From Nocardiopsis sp. JB363 (GTDB lineage: Bacteria; Actinomycetota; Actinomycetes; Streptosporangiales; Streptosporangiaceae), in contig NZ_FRFF01000135.1 of assembly GCF_900143625.1 (NCBI RefSeq), positions 1-64,000 on the forward strand: a stretch of DNA of 64,000 bases. The letters run 5' to 3'. Positions 24,912-32,808 of this stretch are shown in pieces. The notes beneath the pieces are model-generated. The model made no database searches. It saw nothing but the letters and a program-made list of their open reading frames with translations, and was not told the DNA's origin. The stretch's first letter is position 1, and every line of letters starts with the position of its first letter. The translations under genes were made by a program, and so were the position numbers.

Positions 24912-25732
24912 GCGGGGAGGCTTCGGAGACGGTGCCGTCGGGGGAAGGGGCGGAGGAAGAAAGATCGACGGGCGGTGGGCCGACGTCGTGGCGGTCGACG
25001 GACGATCGTCCGGTGGGCACGCGGAATGCCCGGGGGTATGACCTTTTGGACCCGATCGTTCTCGACCTGCGTTTTCTTCGTGATGACGGTCACATGGGCA
25101 GGTTTCTGGGCAGGATGGTCCCGGGCATCGCACCACCGCTGTTCACGGCCGTAACCGGTGCCATCATCGTGGCGGTCCTGCTCTTGGCGGACAAGGGTCA
25201 GCTGACAGGCATTACCCTGTGCGCACCGGTCGCTGCCCTGCTACTGTCCGGTTTGGCCGCCGGCCACCCCCATAATGGGCGGTTCGACCGGTTCGTGCCA
25301 CCGATCCTACGGGTCACCGAATACGGCTACCTGGCAACGCTGGGGCTCGCGTCCGGCGTACCCGGTCCCCTGGTGTTCGTAGTCTTGGTGGCGGTCGTCT
25401 GTCACCACCGCGACGATGTCGCACGACCCGCGGTCGGGGTGAACCGACCGTCCGTGACGCGGAACGCCGCGCTCGGATGGGACGGCAGGATGCTCGTCAT
25501 CGCGGCCGGGGGAGCGCTGTCCGCCCTCACACCCGCCTACGGCATACTCGCCGGATACCTGGTGGTCCTACAGGTGCGGGAAGCCGTGCGCACTTGGAGC
25601 GCCACCACGGTGGCCGAGACGCGCACCGGTTCCGCCGACATCCTCGGCGGAGAGGAGCAGTGGGGAGATCACCCGATCTCCCCCAACGGAGACGGGGGCC
25701 GAACGGCCACCGGAACGAACGAGGAGGCGTGA
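24908..25732 (+). CDS. DUF5941-like membrane protein
   Basis: The 274-residue protein has a 45-residue acidic soluble start, then about five membrane segments and an acidic tail. FDRFVPPILRVTEYGYLATL and LGWDGRMLVI match what I remember of DUF5941, a domain often fused to or beside nucleotidyltransferases in actinomycetes. The T-E-Y-G-Y-L-A-T-L-G-L-A-S-G stretch again resembles the second catalytic helix of CDP-alcohol phosphotransferases, but the first Asp pair is absent. It is coupled to its upstream neighbour and 33 bases from the cytidylyltransferase gene. Confidence 0.72.
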   Translation: MSGEASETVPSGEGAEEERSTGGGPTSWRSTDDRPVGTRNARGYDLLDPIVLDLRFLRDDGHMGRFLGRMVPGIAPPLFTAVTGAIIVAVLLLADKGQLTGITLCAPVAALLLSGLAAGHPHNGRFDRFVPPILRVTEYGYLATLGLASGVPGPLVFVVLVAVVCHHRDDVARPAVGVNRPSVTRNAALGWDGRMLVIAAGGALSALTPAYGILAGYLVVLQVREAVRTWSATTVAETRTGSADILGGEEQWGDHPISPNGDGGRTATGTNEEA

Positions 25733-25765
25733 GCGCCTCCTCGACCTAAGGAGGAACTCGCCCTC

Positions 25766-26497
25766 ATGCTCGGAATGGTTCTCGCCGCAGGCGCGGGGCG
25801 GCGTCTGCGTCCTTACACCGACACCCTGCCCAAGGCCTTGGTGCCCGTCGACGGCGAGACGACCATCATGGACATCTCGCTGCGCAACCTGGCGGCCGCC
25901 GGTCTCACCGACGTCGTCATCGTCGTGGGCTACCGGGCCGAGGCCGTCGAGGAGCGTAAGGCCGCTCTGGAAGAGCGCCACGGCGTCAAGCTCACCCTCA
26001 GCTACAACGACAAGGCCGAGGAGTGGAACAACGCCTACTCCCTGTGGACCGCACGTGAGTTCTTCTCCGAGGGCGTCCTCCTGGTCAACGGTGACACCGT
26101 GCACCCGGTGAGCATCGAGGAAACGCTACTCGCCGCCAGGGGACCGGAACTCCTCCTCGCGGTGGACAACGTGAAAACCCTCGCCGAAGAAGAGATGAAG
26201 GTGACCCTCGACGAAGACGGTCACCTCCAGAACATCACCAAGCTGATGGACCCCGCCACCGCCGCGGGCGAGTACATCGGCGCCACCCTCATCGAGAGCT
26301 CGCTCGACTCCCGCCTGGCCGACGCGCTGAAGGCCACCTGGGAGCGCGACCCGCAGCTGTACTACGAGGACGGTTACCAGGAGCTGGTCCGCCGCGGCGA
26401 GAAGATCGCCGTCGCCCCCATCGGCAAGGTGGACTGGGTCGAGGTCGACGACCACGACGACCTGGCCAAGGCGAGGGAGATCGCGTGCCGCTACTAG
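25766..26497 (+). CDS. Sugar-phosphate/phosphocholine-type cytidylyltransferase
   Basis: The 243-residue nucleotidyltransferase has LAAGAGRRLRPYTDTLPKAL (NTP-binding loop with the K of PKAL), VNGDTVHP, and the NNAYSLWTAREF segment seen in LicC-type phosphocholine cytidylyltransferases and bacterial inositol-1-phosphate cytidylyltransferases. VDWVEVDDHDDL near the end supplies a metal site. It probably makes a CDP-alcohol from a phosphorylated polyol. Since the next gene encodes a glycerol-1-phosphate dehydrogenase homologue and the one after a CDP-alcohol phosphotransferase, the likely substrate is that dehydrogenase's product. AAGGAGG precedes the ATG. Confidence 0.85.
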   Translation: MLGMVLAAGAGRRLRPYTDTLPKALVPVDGETTIMDISLRNLAAAGLTDVVIVVGYRAEAVEERKAALEERHGVKLTLSYNDKAEEWNNAYSLWTAREFFSEGVLLVNGDTVHPVSIEETLLAARGPELLLAVDNVKTLAEEEMKVTLDEDGHLQNITKLMDPATAAGEYIGATLIESSLDSRLADALKATWERDPQLYYEDGYQELVRRGEKIAVAPIGKVDWVEVDDHDDLAKAREIACRY

Positions 26498-27552
26498 CTC
26501 GAATGCTTCCCTCCCCTCTGGCGATCGACGTGCGCCGAGGGGCCGTCTCCTCGCTCGGAACGGTGCTGGCCGACCGCCGCATCGCCACCGAGGGACGCAT
26601 TGCCGTGGCGGTGGGACCGGGTCAGGGCGCACAGATCGCCGCCGACCTGGACCTGCCCCATTGCGAGGTCTTCCAGGTCGAGGAGGGCACCGTCGACGCG
26701 GCGACCGCCCTCGGCCAGAAGCTGCGCTCGGGAGCCTACGAGGCCGTGGCCGGCATCGGTGGTGGCAAGACCATCGATGTCACCAAGTTCGCCGCGACCA
26801 TGGCGGGCATCCCGATGGTGGCCGTGGCCACGAACCTGGCCCACGACGGCATCGCCTCCCCCGTCAGCTCCCTGGAGCACGAGGGCGGCAAGCCGTCCAT
26901 CGGCGTGACCATGCCCATCGCGGTGGTCATCGACGTCGACTACGTCCAGGCCGCCCCCGCGCGCCTGGTGCGTTCCGGTGTCGGTGACGTGGTCAGCAAC
27001 ATCTCCGCGATCGAGGACTGGGAGCTCGCCGGGAGGGAGAACAACGAGCCGGTCGACGGCATGGCGGTCACCTTCGCCCGCGTCGCGGCCGAAGCGATCC
27101 TGCACCGTCCCGACTCCATCGAGTCCGACGGGTTCCTCAAGGTCCTGGCCGAGGGGCTGGTGCTGTCCGGTATGGCCATGTCGGTCGCCGGTTCCAGCCG
27201 TCCGGCCAGTGGCGCCTGCCACGAGATCCTGCACGCGGTCACCCAGCTCTACCCGGGCAAGGGCAACCATGGTGAACTCGCCGGTCTGGGGACGCTCTTC
27301 GCCTCCTACCTGCGGGTGAAGCACCTGGGTTGGCCGGCCGAGCGACTGGATGAGATCCGCTCCTGCCTGCTCCGTCATCAGCTGCCCATCGTGCCCTCCG
27401 ACGTCGGTCTCTCCGAGGACGAGTTCGCGAGGGCCGTGGTGCACGCTCCGGGCACCCGCCCGGGCAGGTTCACGATCCTGGAACACCTGAACCTCTCCGA
27501 GGACGAGATCGGGCGGAGTGTCGCGGACTATGTCGAAGCCGTCGGTCGCTGA
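26485..27552 (+). CDS. sn-Glycerol-1-phosphate dehydrogenase family protein
   Basis: The 355-residue member of the iron-containing dehydrogenase/dehydroquinate synthase superfamily has GIGGGKTIDVTKFAA (NAD loop), AHDGIASPVSSLE, GVGDVVSN with a metal-ligand Asp, SSRPASGACHEILHA and KGNHGELAG with metal-ligand His. These fit the glycerol-1-phosphate dehydrogenase branch (archaeal EgsA, Bacillus AraM), which reduces dihydroxyacetone phosphate to sn-glycerol 1-phosphate. The GTG at 26485 overlaps the cytidylyltransferase stop by 13 bases and has GAGGGAG 5 bases upstream. Another polyol phosphate product is possible. Confidence 0.85.
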   Translation: MPLLARMLPSPLAIDVRRGAVSSLGTVLADRRIATEGRIAVAVGPGQGAQIAADLDLPHCEVFQVEEGTVDAATALGQKLRSGAYEAVAGIGGGKTIDVTKFAATMAGIPMVAVATNLAHDGIASPVSSLEHEGGKPSIGVTMPIAVVIDVDYVQAAPARLVRSGVGDVVSNISAIEDWELAGRENNEPVDGMAVTFARVAAEAILHRPDSIESDGFLKVLAEGLVLSGMAMSVAGSSRPASGACHEILHAVTQLYPGKGNHGELAGLGTLFASYLRVKHLGWPAERLDEIRSCLLRHQLPIVPSDVGLSEDEFARAVVHAPGTRPGRFTILEHLNLSEDEIGRSVADYVEAVGR

Positions 27553-28300
27553 GGTCCGCGCGGGCGGCCAGCCCGTGGGGATCAAGGAGCGGGTGAACGA
27601 GGAGCACTGGGCGGGGCGTCTCTACATGAGGGACATCTCCCCGTACCTGACCACGTTCTTCGTGCGCCTGCGGGTACCGCCGAACCCCATCACCTACCTG
27701 ATGATGGTGTTCGGGGTGCTCGCGGGCGTCGTCGTCGCGTTCGGTGGGCTGTGGTCGGCGATCCTCGCCGCCGTCATGGTGCAGATCTATCTGTTGTTGG
27801 ACTGCTCCGACGGTGAGGTGGCCCGCTACACGGGTCGGACCAGCGTCGCCGGGATCTACCTGGACCGCATCGGCCACTACGTGTCCGAGGTCGCGCTGCT
27901 CGTGGGCCTGGGCATCCGTGCCCAGGGAGGGTTCGAATCCGGGGGCTGGGTCATCCTCGGGATGACCGCCGCGCTCGGTGTCGTGCTGATCAAGGCCGAG
28001 ACCGACAACGTGGTGGTGGCCCGCGCCAAGGCGGGTCTTCCGGAGAAGATCACCGAGGAGGCCATGCGGCCGAAGTCGTCCGGGCTGAGCCTGGCGCGAC
28101 GCCTGGCCTCCGCGCTCAAGGTCCACCGCCTGATCCAGGCCGTGGAGCTGTCCTTGATCGTGGTGGTGGTGGCCGTGGTCGACTTCTTCCTCGGAGACCT
28201 GACGGCCACCAGGATCCTGGTCGTTGCCTGCGCCGCGGTGGCGGTGCTGATGAGCTTCGCGCACTTCGTGAGCGTGCTCGCCTCCCGACGCCTCGAATAA
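27530..28300 (+). CDS. CDP-alcohol phosphotransferase with His in place of the fourth motif Asp
   Basis: The 256-residue membrane protein has about six helices. The family motif begins D91-CS-D94-G95-EV-A98-R99 and continues G108-IYL-D112-RIG-H116. The usual consensus ends in Asp at the last position; here it is His116. The family moves a phospho-alcohol from a CDP carrier to another alcohol, making phospholipids or membrane-linked polymers. The ATG at 27530 overlaps the dehydrogenase gene by 23 bases. It closes the five-gene set and is followed by a hairpin at 28332. Confidence 0.9.
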   Translation: MSKPSVAEVRAGGQPVGIKERVNEEHWAGRLYMRDISPYLTTFFVRLRVPPNPITYLMMVFGVLAGVVVAFGGLWSAILAAVMVQIYLLLDCSDGEVARYTGRTSVAGIYLDRIGHYVSEVALLVGLGIRAQGGFESGGWVILGMTAALGVVLIKAETDNVVVARAKAGLPEKITEEAMRPKSSGLSLARRLASALKVHRLIQAVELSLIVVVVAVVDFFLGDLTATRILVVACAAVAVLMSFAHFVSVLASRRLE

Positions 28301-28331
28301 CGCGTCGATGACGTTATGACGTCACTCCGGG

Positions 28332-28357
28332 GCCGTGGACGCTACCCCGTCCACGGC
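28332..28357 (+). terminator. Hairpin closing the cytidylyltransferase operon
   Basis: GCCGTGGACG (28332-28341) pairs perfectly with CGTCCACGGC (28348-28357) over a 6-base loop. The sequence that follows (28365-28395) is T-rich but has no uninterrupted T run. Confidence 0.6.
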
Positions 28358-28457
28358 TCCGTACACTTCATCTTTATTCTTTCGTTAGTCTGTTTCTGCG
28401 AACGTTGGCATGTGTCCACCTGTCAGCCGCACGTCATCCACTGAACGGTTCGCAATC

Positions 28458-29441
28458 ATGGCCACTCCCGTGATCCCACCAGCACAGGACCCCGGAGGTC
28501 CTGCCGAACCCGCCGGCCCGGGTCTGTCCAGGGCGCGGGAATCCCGAGCGCAGGAACGGAGCGGTTCCCAGGTGCCCGGAAAGCCCACCCTGTCCTGTGT
28601 CCTGCTGACCATGGGCACACGACCCGCCGAACTGCGCCGGGCCATCACCAGCGTGTTCGAGCAGCAGGGTGCCGACGTCGAGGTCGTCGTCGTGAGCAAC
28701 GGCGCCGACCTCCCCGACCTGCCCGAGGGCGTGGTCACGGTGAACCTGCCGGAGAACGTGGGCATTCCCGAGGGACGTAACCACGGGGTGAAGGCGACCA
28801 CGGGTGACGTGATCCTGTTCCTGGACGATGACGGCTGGTACCGGTCCATGGATCTGGCCGAACACGTGCGCGACCGGTTCGGCTCCGAGCCGTCCCTGGG
28901 CGCCCTGTCGTTCCGGATCGCCGACCCCGACGGCGGCCCCGACCAGCGCAGACACGTGCCTCGACTGCGGGTCGGTGACTCCCGCAAGTCCAGTGAGGTC
29001 ACCACGTTCCTGGGCGGGGCGTGCGCCATCCGCCGCACCGCCTTCGATCAGGGCGGCGGTCTGCCGGGCGACTTCTTCTACGCCCATGAGGAGACCGACC
29101 TGGCCTGGCGGATCATGGACGCCGGGTACGGCATCGAGTACGACGCCGACGCCGTGATGTACCACCCCGCGGTGGCGCCGACCCGGCACGAGAACTTCTA
29201 TCGGCTCAACGCCCGCAATCGGGTGTGGCTGGCCCGACGCAATCTGCCCTGGCCGCTGGCGTTCGCCTACCTCGGTACCTGGGTGGGTCTGACGGTGCTC
29301 CGGGAGCGTGACAAGAGCGCGCTGAAGTCGTGGTTCGGCGGTTTCCGCGAGGGTTGGCGCGAGGACGCCGGTCCCCGCACCCCGATCAGCTGGAAGACCG
29401 CTTGGCGGATGACCCGTGCCGGTCGCCCGCCGATCATCTGA
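28458..29441 (+). CDS. GT2 family glycosyltransferase (rhamnosyltransferase-like)
   Basis: The 327-residue protein has a disordered Pro/Ala-rich start of about 45 residues, then a GT-A domain: SCVLLTMGTRPAELRRAI, VVSNGAD, ENVGIPEGRNHGV, the DxD motif FLDDDGW, and HEETDLAWRIMDAGY with the catalytic-base region. The EGRNxGV and ExDLxxR patterns are typical of GT2 enzymes building O-antigen-like and galactan-like chains. The ATG at 28458 is chosen; a Met 16 codons upstream (28410) cannot be excluded, as neither has a strong ribosome-binding site. Confidence 0.85.
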   Translation: MATPVIPPAQDPGGPAEPAGPGLSRARESRAQERSGSQVPGKPTLSCVLLTMGTRPAELRRAITSVFEQQGADVEVVVVSNGADLPDLPEGVVTVNLPENVGIPEGRNHGVKATTGDVILFLDDDGWYRSMDLAEHVRDRFGSEPSLGALSFRIADPDGGPDQRRHVPRLRVGDSRKSSEVTTFLGGACAIRRTAFDQGGGLPGDFFYAHEETDLAWRIMDAGYGIEYDADAVMYHPAVAPTRHENFYRLNARNRVWLARRNLPWPLAFAYLGTWVGLTVLRERDKSALKSWFGGFREGWREDAGPRTPISWKTAWRMTRAGRPPII

Positions 29442-29468
29442 ACCCGCCTCTACCCGGGAGACAGCCAC

Positions 29469-29789
29469 GTGATCGCCTTCAGCGGACTGACCATGCTCCT
29501 ACTCTTGTTGCTCGTCGTGGTGGTCGTCGCCGTGGTCATCGTGGCCATAGTCGTCACGATCCGTGGCCTGCGTTCCCTGGGGTCACGGGGTCAGTACGGC
29601 TACGGGCCGTCGCCGCCCCAGGGCCACCCCGGGCAGTATCCGCCGCACCAGGGCCACCCGGGGCAGTATCCGCCGCCCCAGCAGTGGCCCGGCCAGTATC
29701 CCGGAGCCCCCGGCCCCGGTCCGCAGGGACCCCAGGGCCCCGGCCCGTACGGCGGCCCCCAGGAGCCCCAAAGGCCCACCGGTTCCTGA
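29469..29789 (+). CDS. Small single-pass membrane protein with a Pro/Gly/Gln repeat tail
   Basis: The 106-residue protein starts at GTG, with one very hydrophobic helix (residues 8-31, almost all Leu, Val and Ile). A tail follows with imperfect repeats of GHPGQYPP (residues 52-75) and then Pro/Gly/Gln-rich sequence. Such tails occur in actinobacterial septum and envelope proteins, but no family can be assigned. It lies 27 bases after the glycosyltransferase stop, probably co-transcribed. Confidence 0.7.
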   Translation: MIAFSGLTMLLLLLLVVVVVAVVIVAIVVTIRGLRSLGSRGQYGYGPSPPQGHPGQYPPHQGHPGQYPPPQQWPGQYPGAPGPGPQGPQGPGPYGGPQEPQRPTGS

Positions 29790-29975
29790 ACCCACCGCTG
29801 CTCGCGCTTCGGGGCGAAGCCAGGGTCCGGAAGGACCCGGACGACGCTCTTGTGGTGTGTCCCGATCGGTGTGACCGAAGCTGATCCCGAGTCTGTGGAT
29901 AACCCGAACCCTCGCCTGTGCACAGGGTAGATTCATGAGGTAGGCACGTTCCCAGACGAGAGCGGGGCGGTATCC

Positions 29976-30326
29976 GTGTCCGAACAGTACGCCGATCTCA
30001 TCGAGGGACCGCTGATCCCACGCCCCGATGCCAACTCGGCCTCTCTACGCGCGGCTGTGGGCCGGATCATGCCCTCATGGCTGCCCGAGTTCGACGGACA
30101 CCACCTCGAAGCGAGCACCGAAGCCGAGAAGAGCGAGAAGATCGGCCCTCTCCAGGTCTTCTGCCGGATCTGGCTGCAGCGTATCGAGATCCAGCGATAC
30201 CCGGCACGCGCGAAGCTGTTGGCCGATCTCGAACGCAAGGTGGCCGAGGGGCATCCCGATATGAGAGAGGCACTCTCTGAAATCTCCCGTCTACTCGCCG
30301 AGGTGGCCGAGGACCTGGAGCGTTGA
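29976..30326 (+). CDS. DUF6247 family protein, possible antitoxin
   Basis: The 116-residue helical protein contains SLRAAVGRIMPSWLPEFD, FCRIWLQRIEIQRYPARAKL and a C-terminal charged helix. This matches the actinobacterial DUF6247 pattern (an ALRAAL-type start and a conserved W-x-x-x-I helix). Its stop overlaps the TTG start of a RelE-like gene, the arrangement of a toxin-antitoxin pair with the antitoxin first. The GTG start at 29976 is used. Confidence 0.7.
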   Translation: MSEQYADLIEGPLIPRPDANSASLRAAVGRIMPSWLPEFDGHHLEASTEAEKSEKIGPLQVFCRIWLQRIEIQRYPARAKLLADLERKVAEGHPDMREALSEISRLLAEVAEDLER

Positions 30327-30574
30327 GCGAATGGACCTGGGAGTTCCATCCGCCGGAACTTTCGGATGGCCTTCCGATCGGAGCCATAGCGGAGATCGAA
30401 CGGATCGCGACCGAACTCGTCTTCTTGGGCAGGGACGCCGAAGGTGTCGGTAAGCCGACACACCGAGTCGGAGGTCTACGTCAGCTACCACTGGGCAGCG
30501 GGTCCGGATTCATCGTCTTCATGGTGGTGGACCATCTCGAAGAGATCCTGATCCTTCAGGTGAATCTCCTCTGA
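30323..30574 (+). CDS. Small RelE-like protein, possible toxin
   Basis: The 83-residue protein starts at TTG (30323) inside the upstream stop. After WTWEFHPPEL come a helix (GAIAEIERIATELVFLG), a GGLRQLPLG loop and strands ending GFIVFMVVDHLEEILILQV. The helix-then-beta-sheet layout resembles RelE/ParE toxins, but the basic catalytic residues of RelE are not obvious and the C-terminal helix is missing. A strong terminator follows at 30581, so the two genes form a closed unit. Confidence 0.6.
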   Translation: MSEWTWEFHPPELSDGLPIGAIAEIERIATELVFLGRDAEGVGKPTHRVGGLRQLPLGSGSGFIVFMVVDHLEEILILQVNLL

Positions 30575-30580
30575 GTAGAA

Positions 30581-30610
30581 GGGGGCGGGTGCCGAACGGC
30601 ACCCGCCCCC
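30581..30610. terminator. Strong bidirectional terminator
   Basis: A 14-bp perfect G+C-rich stem (30581-30594 with 30597-30610) lies between the convergent stops at 30574 (plus) and 30627 (minus). A short A or T pair flanks each side. Confidence 0.85.
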
Positions 30611-30626
30611 TTCGTGGTCTCCGGGA

Positions 30627-31232
30627 TCAGACCTCGGTGACGGCCTGCTCGTACTCCAGGCGCGGGAGCCGGTCGAACCAGGCGTCCGGGCCGGGCTTGC
30701 CGATGTTCATCACGACGATCGGCTGCTGGGTGGAGTCCTCACCGAAGAACTCCTTGCGGATGCCATCGGCGTCGAAACCGGTCATCGGGCCGGCGGCCAG
30801 CCCCGCGGCGCGAACGCCGATGATCAGGTAGGCGACCTGCAGGAGGGCGTTCTGCGAGGCCATGGACTCGCGGGCCTCGACCGGCATGCCGGCGAAGTTT
30901 TCACGGGCGTCCGGGGCGACGGGGAAGGTCGTCGGGAAGTGTTCGTGGAAGTCGCTGTCTGCGGACAGGATCAGCGCCAGCGGGGCGGTGGAGGTCTTGG
31001 GGGCGTTGTTGCCGGCCATGTGCTGGACGAGGCGTTCGCGGGCCTCGGGGGAACGCACCACGGTGACCCGCAGCGGCTGGTTGTTCATCGCCGTGGGACC
31101 GAACTTGACCAGGTCGTAGATCGCTCGCAGCTGTTCGTCGGTCACCGGTTCGTCGGTGAAGGAGTTGGCGGTGCGCGCGCTGTGGAACAGGAGGTCCTGT
31201 GCGTTCTTGTCGAGGACCAGCGTGTCAGTCAT
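30627..31232 (-). CDS. Nitroreductase-fold oxidoreductase (malonic semialdehyde reductase RutE-like)
   Basis: The 201-residue FMN-dependent protein matches RutE/HadB-type members in length and motifs: ARTANSFTDEPV, YDLVKFGPTAMNNQPLR, SMASQNALLQVAYLIIGVRA, GPMTGFD and QPIVVMNIGKP. RutE reduces 3-hydroxypropionate semialdehyde in pyrimidine catabolism, but most actinobacterial members are uncharacterised. The Met at 31232 begins the domain; the longer frame adds 22 residues without homology. Upstream is a very A+T-rich stretch that probably contains its promoter. Confidence 0.87.
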   Translation of the reverse strand: MTDTLVLDKNAQDLLFHSARTANSFTDEPVTDEQLRAIYDLVKFGPTAMNNQPLRVTVVRSPEARERLVQHMAGNNAPKTSTAPLALILSADSDFHEHFPTTFPVAPDARENFAGMPVEARESMASQNALLQVAYLIIGVRAAGLAAGPMTGFDADGIRKEFFGEDSTQQPIVVMNIGKPGPDAWFDRLPRLEYEQAVTEV

Positions 31233-31289
31233 ATTCGAAACCTCGGCTGTGCTTCTTCGTGGGCAGGGAAGCCCGTCTGTGGCGGACAC

Positions 31290-31343
31290 GAAGCACAACC
31301 TTGTTTACCAGGAAGATATTTCTGAATTATATTATTTGTGAGT
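31290..31343. promoter_or_regulatory. A+T-rich island between the nitroreductase and GT4 genes
   Basis: In a region of roughly 70 percent G+C, bases 31297-31345 are mostly A and T (for example TATATTATTTGTGAG near 31328). It is upstream of the nitroreductase gene and just past the stop of the minus-strand glycosyltransferase at 31344. A promoter or regulator site for the oxidoreductase is likely; I cannot define boxes with confidence. Confidence 0.4.
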
Positions 31344-32576
31344 TCATTCACTTATCGCGCTGCGCGGGCGATCCCGCTGCGGTGGAACCTGACCCGGGGT
31401 GACCGGGACCCTCGGGGGAGCGGGCAGGTCGGGGAGCGGCGCCGGGGGAGATTCCGGGCTCCGCCGGGGCCGTACCGGGCCGTCGGCCTGGGTCACCCAC
31501 TCCTCCAACTGCTTGACGAACACTCGGGCCTGGACCGGCCAGTGGTACGAGGTCCGGGCGATCCGGTGACCCGTGCTCGCCAGGTCCCGACGCAGCTCCT
31601 CGTTCTCGCGCAGCTTCAGCACGGCCTGGGCGGCCGCCTCCCCGTCGTTGAACGGGACCACCAGTCCCGAGCGTCCCTCCGGTCGCCGGCTGACCAGTGC
31701 CTCGGCCATCGGGTTCGGGCTGGTCACCACTGGTAGACCGTGCGCCATGTACTCCACGACCTTGGTCGGCAGCGAGTGCCGGTAGTTGTCGGTGTCGTGC
31801 AGCAGGCTGATCCCGGCCAGGGCGCCGGACGCCATCCGCAGGGCCCGGTCGTTGGGCACGAACCCGTACCAGTGCAGGGCGTCCTCCTGGTGTGCCTCGC
31901 GCAGCAAGGGACGGACCTCCGCGTCGGCGTTGCCGATCACTTCCAGGCGTACCCCGTGGTCGCGCAGCCGCCGACCCATCTGGACCATCTCGCGGGCACC
32001 GCGCGCCATGGAGACGTGCCCCAGGTAGACGACACGGTCGTCACCCGCGGGTCGCAGTGGGGTGTCCGGGACGTACGTGGTGTTCGGAACGACCGGGTGG
32101 TCGCCGCGGAACCGAGAACGGTAGCCCTCCTCGGCCAACATCAGACGCAGACGTCGTTCGGCGCCACGTTCGAAACCGCGCACGACCCGACCGAGCGGAC
32201 GGCGCAGGGGCCTCGGCACCCACGGCTTGGTGAGCAGCGCAGCCGGGGTGTCCTCGTGTACGTCCCACACGGTGACCGGCGGCCGCTTCGAGGGCAGCGC
32301 GAGCAGGAGCTCGGGGTCGTGGAAGAGCAGGACGTCGGCCTCGGGTGCCAGCCTGGTCAGGGCGGCGCGGGCAGCCCGCAGGGAGGACAGACGATCGCGC
32401 CCTTGGGAGCGAGGTACGTCCACCGAGCGAATCTGGTCCCATGGCGTCACCCCGCACTCCCGGAAGGGGGCGACGTAGGTGACGGTGTGCCCGGCCTCGA
32501 CGAGTGCCCGGATCTGACGGTGCAGAATCCTGGCGTCCTCGGGATGGTGCACAATCGTCGCCACGAGTGCGTGCAT
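31344..32576 (-). CDS. GT4-like glycosyltransferase
   Basis: The 410-residue GT-B protein has ATIVHHPEDARILHRQI at the start, LFHDPELLLALP, VWDVHEDTPAAL, and the GT4 C-terminal domain with VVYLGHVSMARG, LEVIGNAD, HWYGFVPNDRAL and the donor-binding stretch SLPTKVVEYMAHGLPVVTS (K-x-x-E-Y-M-A in place of the usual E-x7-E). The last 40 residues are a Pro/Arg-rich tail. The ATG at 32576 has AGGTGA upstream. It is on the opposite strand to its right-hand neighbours' operon start and appears monocistronic. Confidence 0.85.
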   Translation of the reverse strand: MHALVATIVHHPEDARILHRQIRALVEAGHTVTYVAPFRECGVTPWDQIRSVDVPRSQGRDRLSSLRAARAALTRLAPEADVLLFHDPELLLALPSKRPPVTVWDVHEDTPAALLTKPWVPRPLRRPLGRVVRGFERGAERRLRLMLAEEGYRSRFRGDHPVVPNTTYVPDTPLRPAGDDRVVYLGHVSMARGAREMVQMGRRLRDHGVRLEVIGNADAEVRPLLREAHQEDALHWYGFVPNDRALRMASGALAGISLLHDTDNYRHSLPTKVVEYMAHGLPVVTSPNPMAEALVSRRPEGRSGLVVPFNDGEAAAQAVLKLRENEELRRDLASTGHRIARTSYHWPVQARVFVKQLEEWVTQADGPVRPRRSPESPPAPLPDLPAPPRVPVTPGQVPPQRDRPRSAISE

Positions 32577-32808
32577 GAAGATCACCTACGTGTGTCACCG
32601 GTTGGCTCCGACTACAGCGATGATCCGCCGTTACTGGGCGGGAACCGCTGTACGACACGGTATTCACCAGGAGAAACACGCTGAGGACAGTCGGATGGAC
32701 ACTCGGCGTGCTTCCGGTGAACCTTCGGTCGGTCGTTGGTGAACGCACGAAGGCACGCCGCTGAACGCAGTGGAACGTCCGAACGGCGTGCCTTGGGGGC
32801 CGGGCCGG

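Noticed and set aside
29600-29760. Tandem repeat array, considered as CRISPR or minisatellite
   Set aside because: The repeats are imperfect, about 30 bases, in frame and encode GHPGQYPP units of a protein tail. There are no spacers.
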